In this document: positions 4,974 to 5,453 of the stretch, piece by piece
Layout of the letters: each line of letters starts with the position of its first letter
Position numbering within the stretch: position 1 is the stretch's first letter
Assembly: GCA_937895305.1 (NCBI GenBank)
Contig: CALAXS010000795.1
Location: 1 to 5,453, forward strand
DNA length: 5,453 bases
Origin: an uncultured bacterium
Lineage (GTDB): Bacteria > Hydrogenedentota > Hydrogenedentia > Hydrogenedentales > JAEUWI01
Direction: 5' to 3'
Position numbers and translations under genes: made by a program
Notes under the pieces: model-generated
Database searches by the model: none
What the model was told of the DNA's origin: nothing
The model's input: only the letters and a program-made list of their open reading frames with translations

Positions 4974-5441
4974 TTAAAGGGCAGGTGGAGTGCCTGCACC
5001 ACCCAGGGTATTGAATTGCTGTTGAAGTTCCAGCATAGCCGGGTCTTGCATTGGGTCGGGCAAAAAACCACCGACCAACATATTGAGCATAAAGGAACCC
5101 ACCCAACTGATAATCACATAGAGGCTAAATACAGGCAATACACCACCACAAGTGAGTTCGTATCGTTTTATCAGAATGAATGGGATAGCCAAAAATCCGA
5201 TTACAGTCATGGAAACCAGCGTGCAGATCCCTTCTGTGACCGCAAGATGCTGAATATCTTCCCACCAATCTTCAACAGGCAATTTACTAACAACTTTCAA
5301 AGCACACCATAAGCCAAGAACACCAGGAATAAACCCCGCGAGTGCACTGGATAATATAGACAGAAGCATCAGTTTTGGACCGTTTTGGAGAAAACTTCCC
5401 ACAGCTATCCCATAGGGCATTAAGAATTTGAGCTGGTCCAT
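4974..5441 (-). CDS. Small integral membrane protein of unknown function (5' end may extend beyond the window)
   Basis: I do not recognise this 155-residue protein. It has three strongly hydrophobic segments, at about residues 23-48, 70-91 and 100-126, so it is probably an inner-membrane protein with three spans. A short loop between spans one and two contains EDWWEDIQH (57-65). IKRYELTCGG (91-100) sits between spans two and three, and its basic residues suggest that side is cytoplasmic. The tail after residue 127 is polar, with PDPMQDPAMLELQQQF and a Gly/Pro-rich end. No signal peptide or catalytic motif is seen. The ATG at 5441 has no good Shine-Dalgarno sequence in the 12 bases visible upstream, and the frame stays open to the window edge (codons for K-R-Y-T), so the true start could lie outside. 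It is codirectional with the pseudopilin gene, 251 bases away. Hydrophobicity and length support a real gene over the opposite-strand frame. Confidence 0.65.
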   Translation of the reverse strand: MDQLKFLMPYGIAVGSFLQNGPKLMLLSILSSALAGFIPGVLGLWCALKVVSKLPVEDWWEDIQHLAVTEGICTLVSMTVIGFLAIPFILIKRYELTCGGVLPVFSLYVIISWVGSFMLNMLVGGFLPDPMQDPAMLELQQQFNTLGGAGTPPAL

Positions 5442-5453
5442 GGTGTATCTTTT

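Noticed and set aside
5016..5312. 98-residue plus-strand frame opposite the membrane protein
   Set aside because: It has no ribosome-binding site and a low-complexity polar composition. The opposite frame gives clean hydrophobic spans typical of a real membrane protein.

Overview
The window reads as ordinary bacterial chromosome with tightly packed genes. It carries the last three steps of UMP synthesis, a leucine tRNA, and a separate leftward-transcribed pair of genes. The taxonomic hints are a DisA-type diadenylate cyclase, a class 1B dihydroorotate dehydrogenase (PyrD plus PyrK), a short Thermus-type orotate phosphoribosyltransferase, and a DUF1559-like pseudopilin ending in an H-X10-DG motif. 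That pseudopilin style is abundant in Planctomycetes, Lentisphaerae, Hydrogenedentes and related lineages. I infer a non-proteobacterial, Gram-negative-type bacterium, probably from that broad group, with low confidence about the phylum.

Region 1 (1-1974, + strand) holds the 3' end of disA, then pyrK and pyrD. disA ends 2 bases before the pyrK start, and the pyrK Shine-Dalgarno sequence lies inside the last disA codons, so the two are probably translationally coupled. PyrK and PyrD form the NAD-linked enzyme that oxidises dihydroorotate to orotate.

Region 2 (1975-2257) is a non-coding gap that splits the pyrimidine cluster. It holds at least three strong stem-loops resembling widespread short interspersed repeats. 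It ends in a small hairpin that overlaps the pyrF ribosome-binding site.

Region 3 (2258-3516, + strand) holds pyrF and pyrE with a 4-base ATGA overlap. PyrE converts orotate to OMP and PyrF decarboxylates OMP to UMP, completing the pathway begun by PyrD/PyrK.

Region 4 (3517-3762) holds tRNA-Leu(CAA) with a near-consensus sigma70-type promoter. The -35 box of this promoter lies inside a dyad just after pyrE. A strong terminator, probably bidirectional, follows the tRNA.

Region 5 (3763-5453, - strand) holds a pseudopilin-like protein gene with a clear promoter and an upstream gene for a small membrane protein I do not recognise, which may continue past the window edge.

I found no CRISPR array, transposase, toxin-antitoxin or defence gene, and no convincing new system. 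The points worth a second look are regulatory or architectural: the disA-pyr linkage, the repeats inside the pyr cluster, and the dyads around promoters and ribosome-binding sites.
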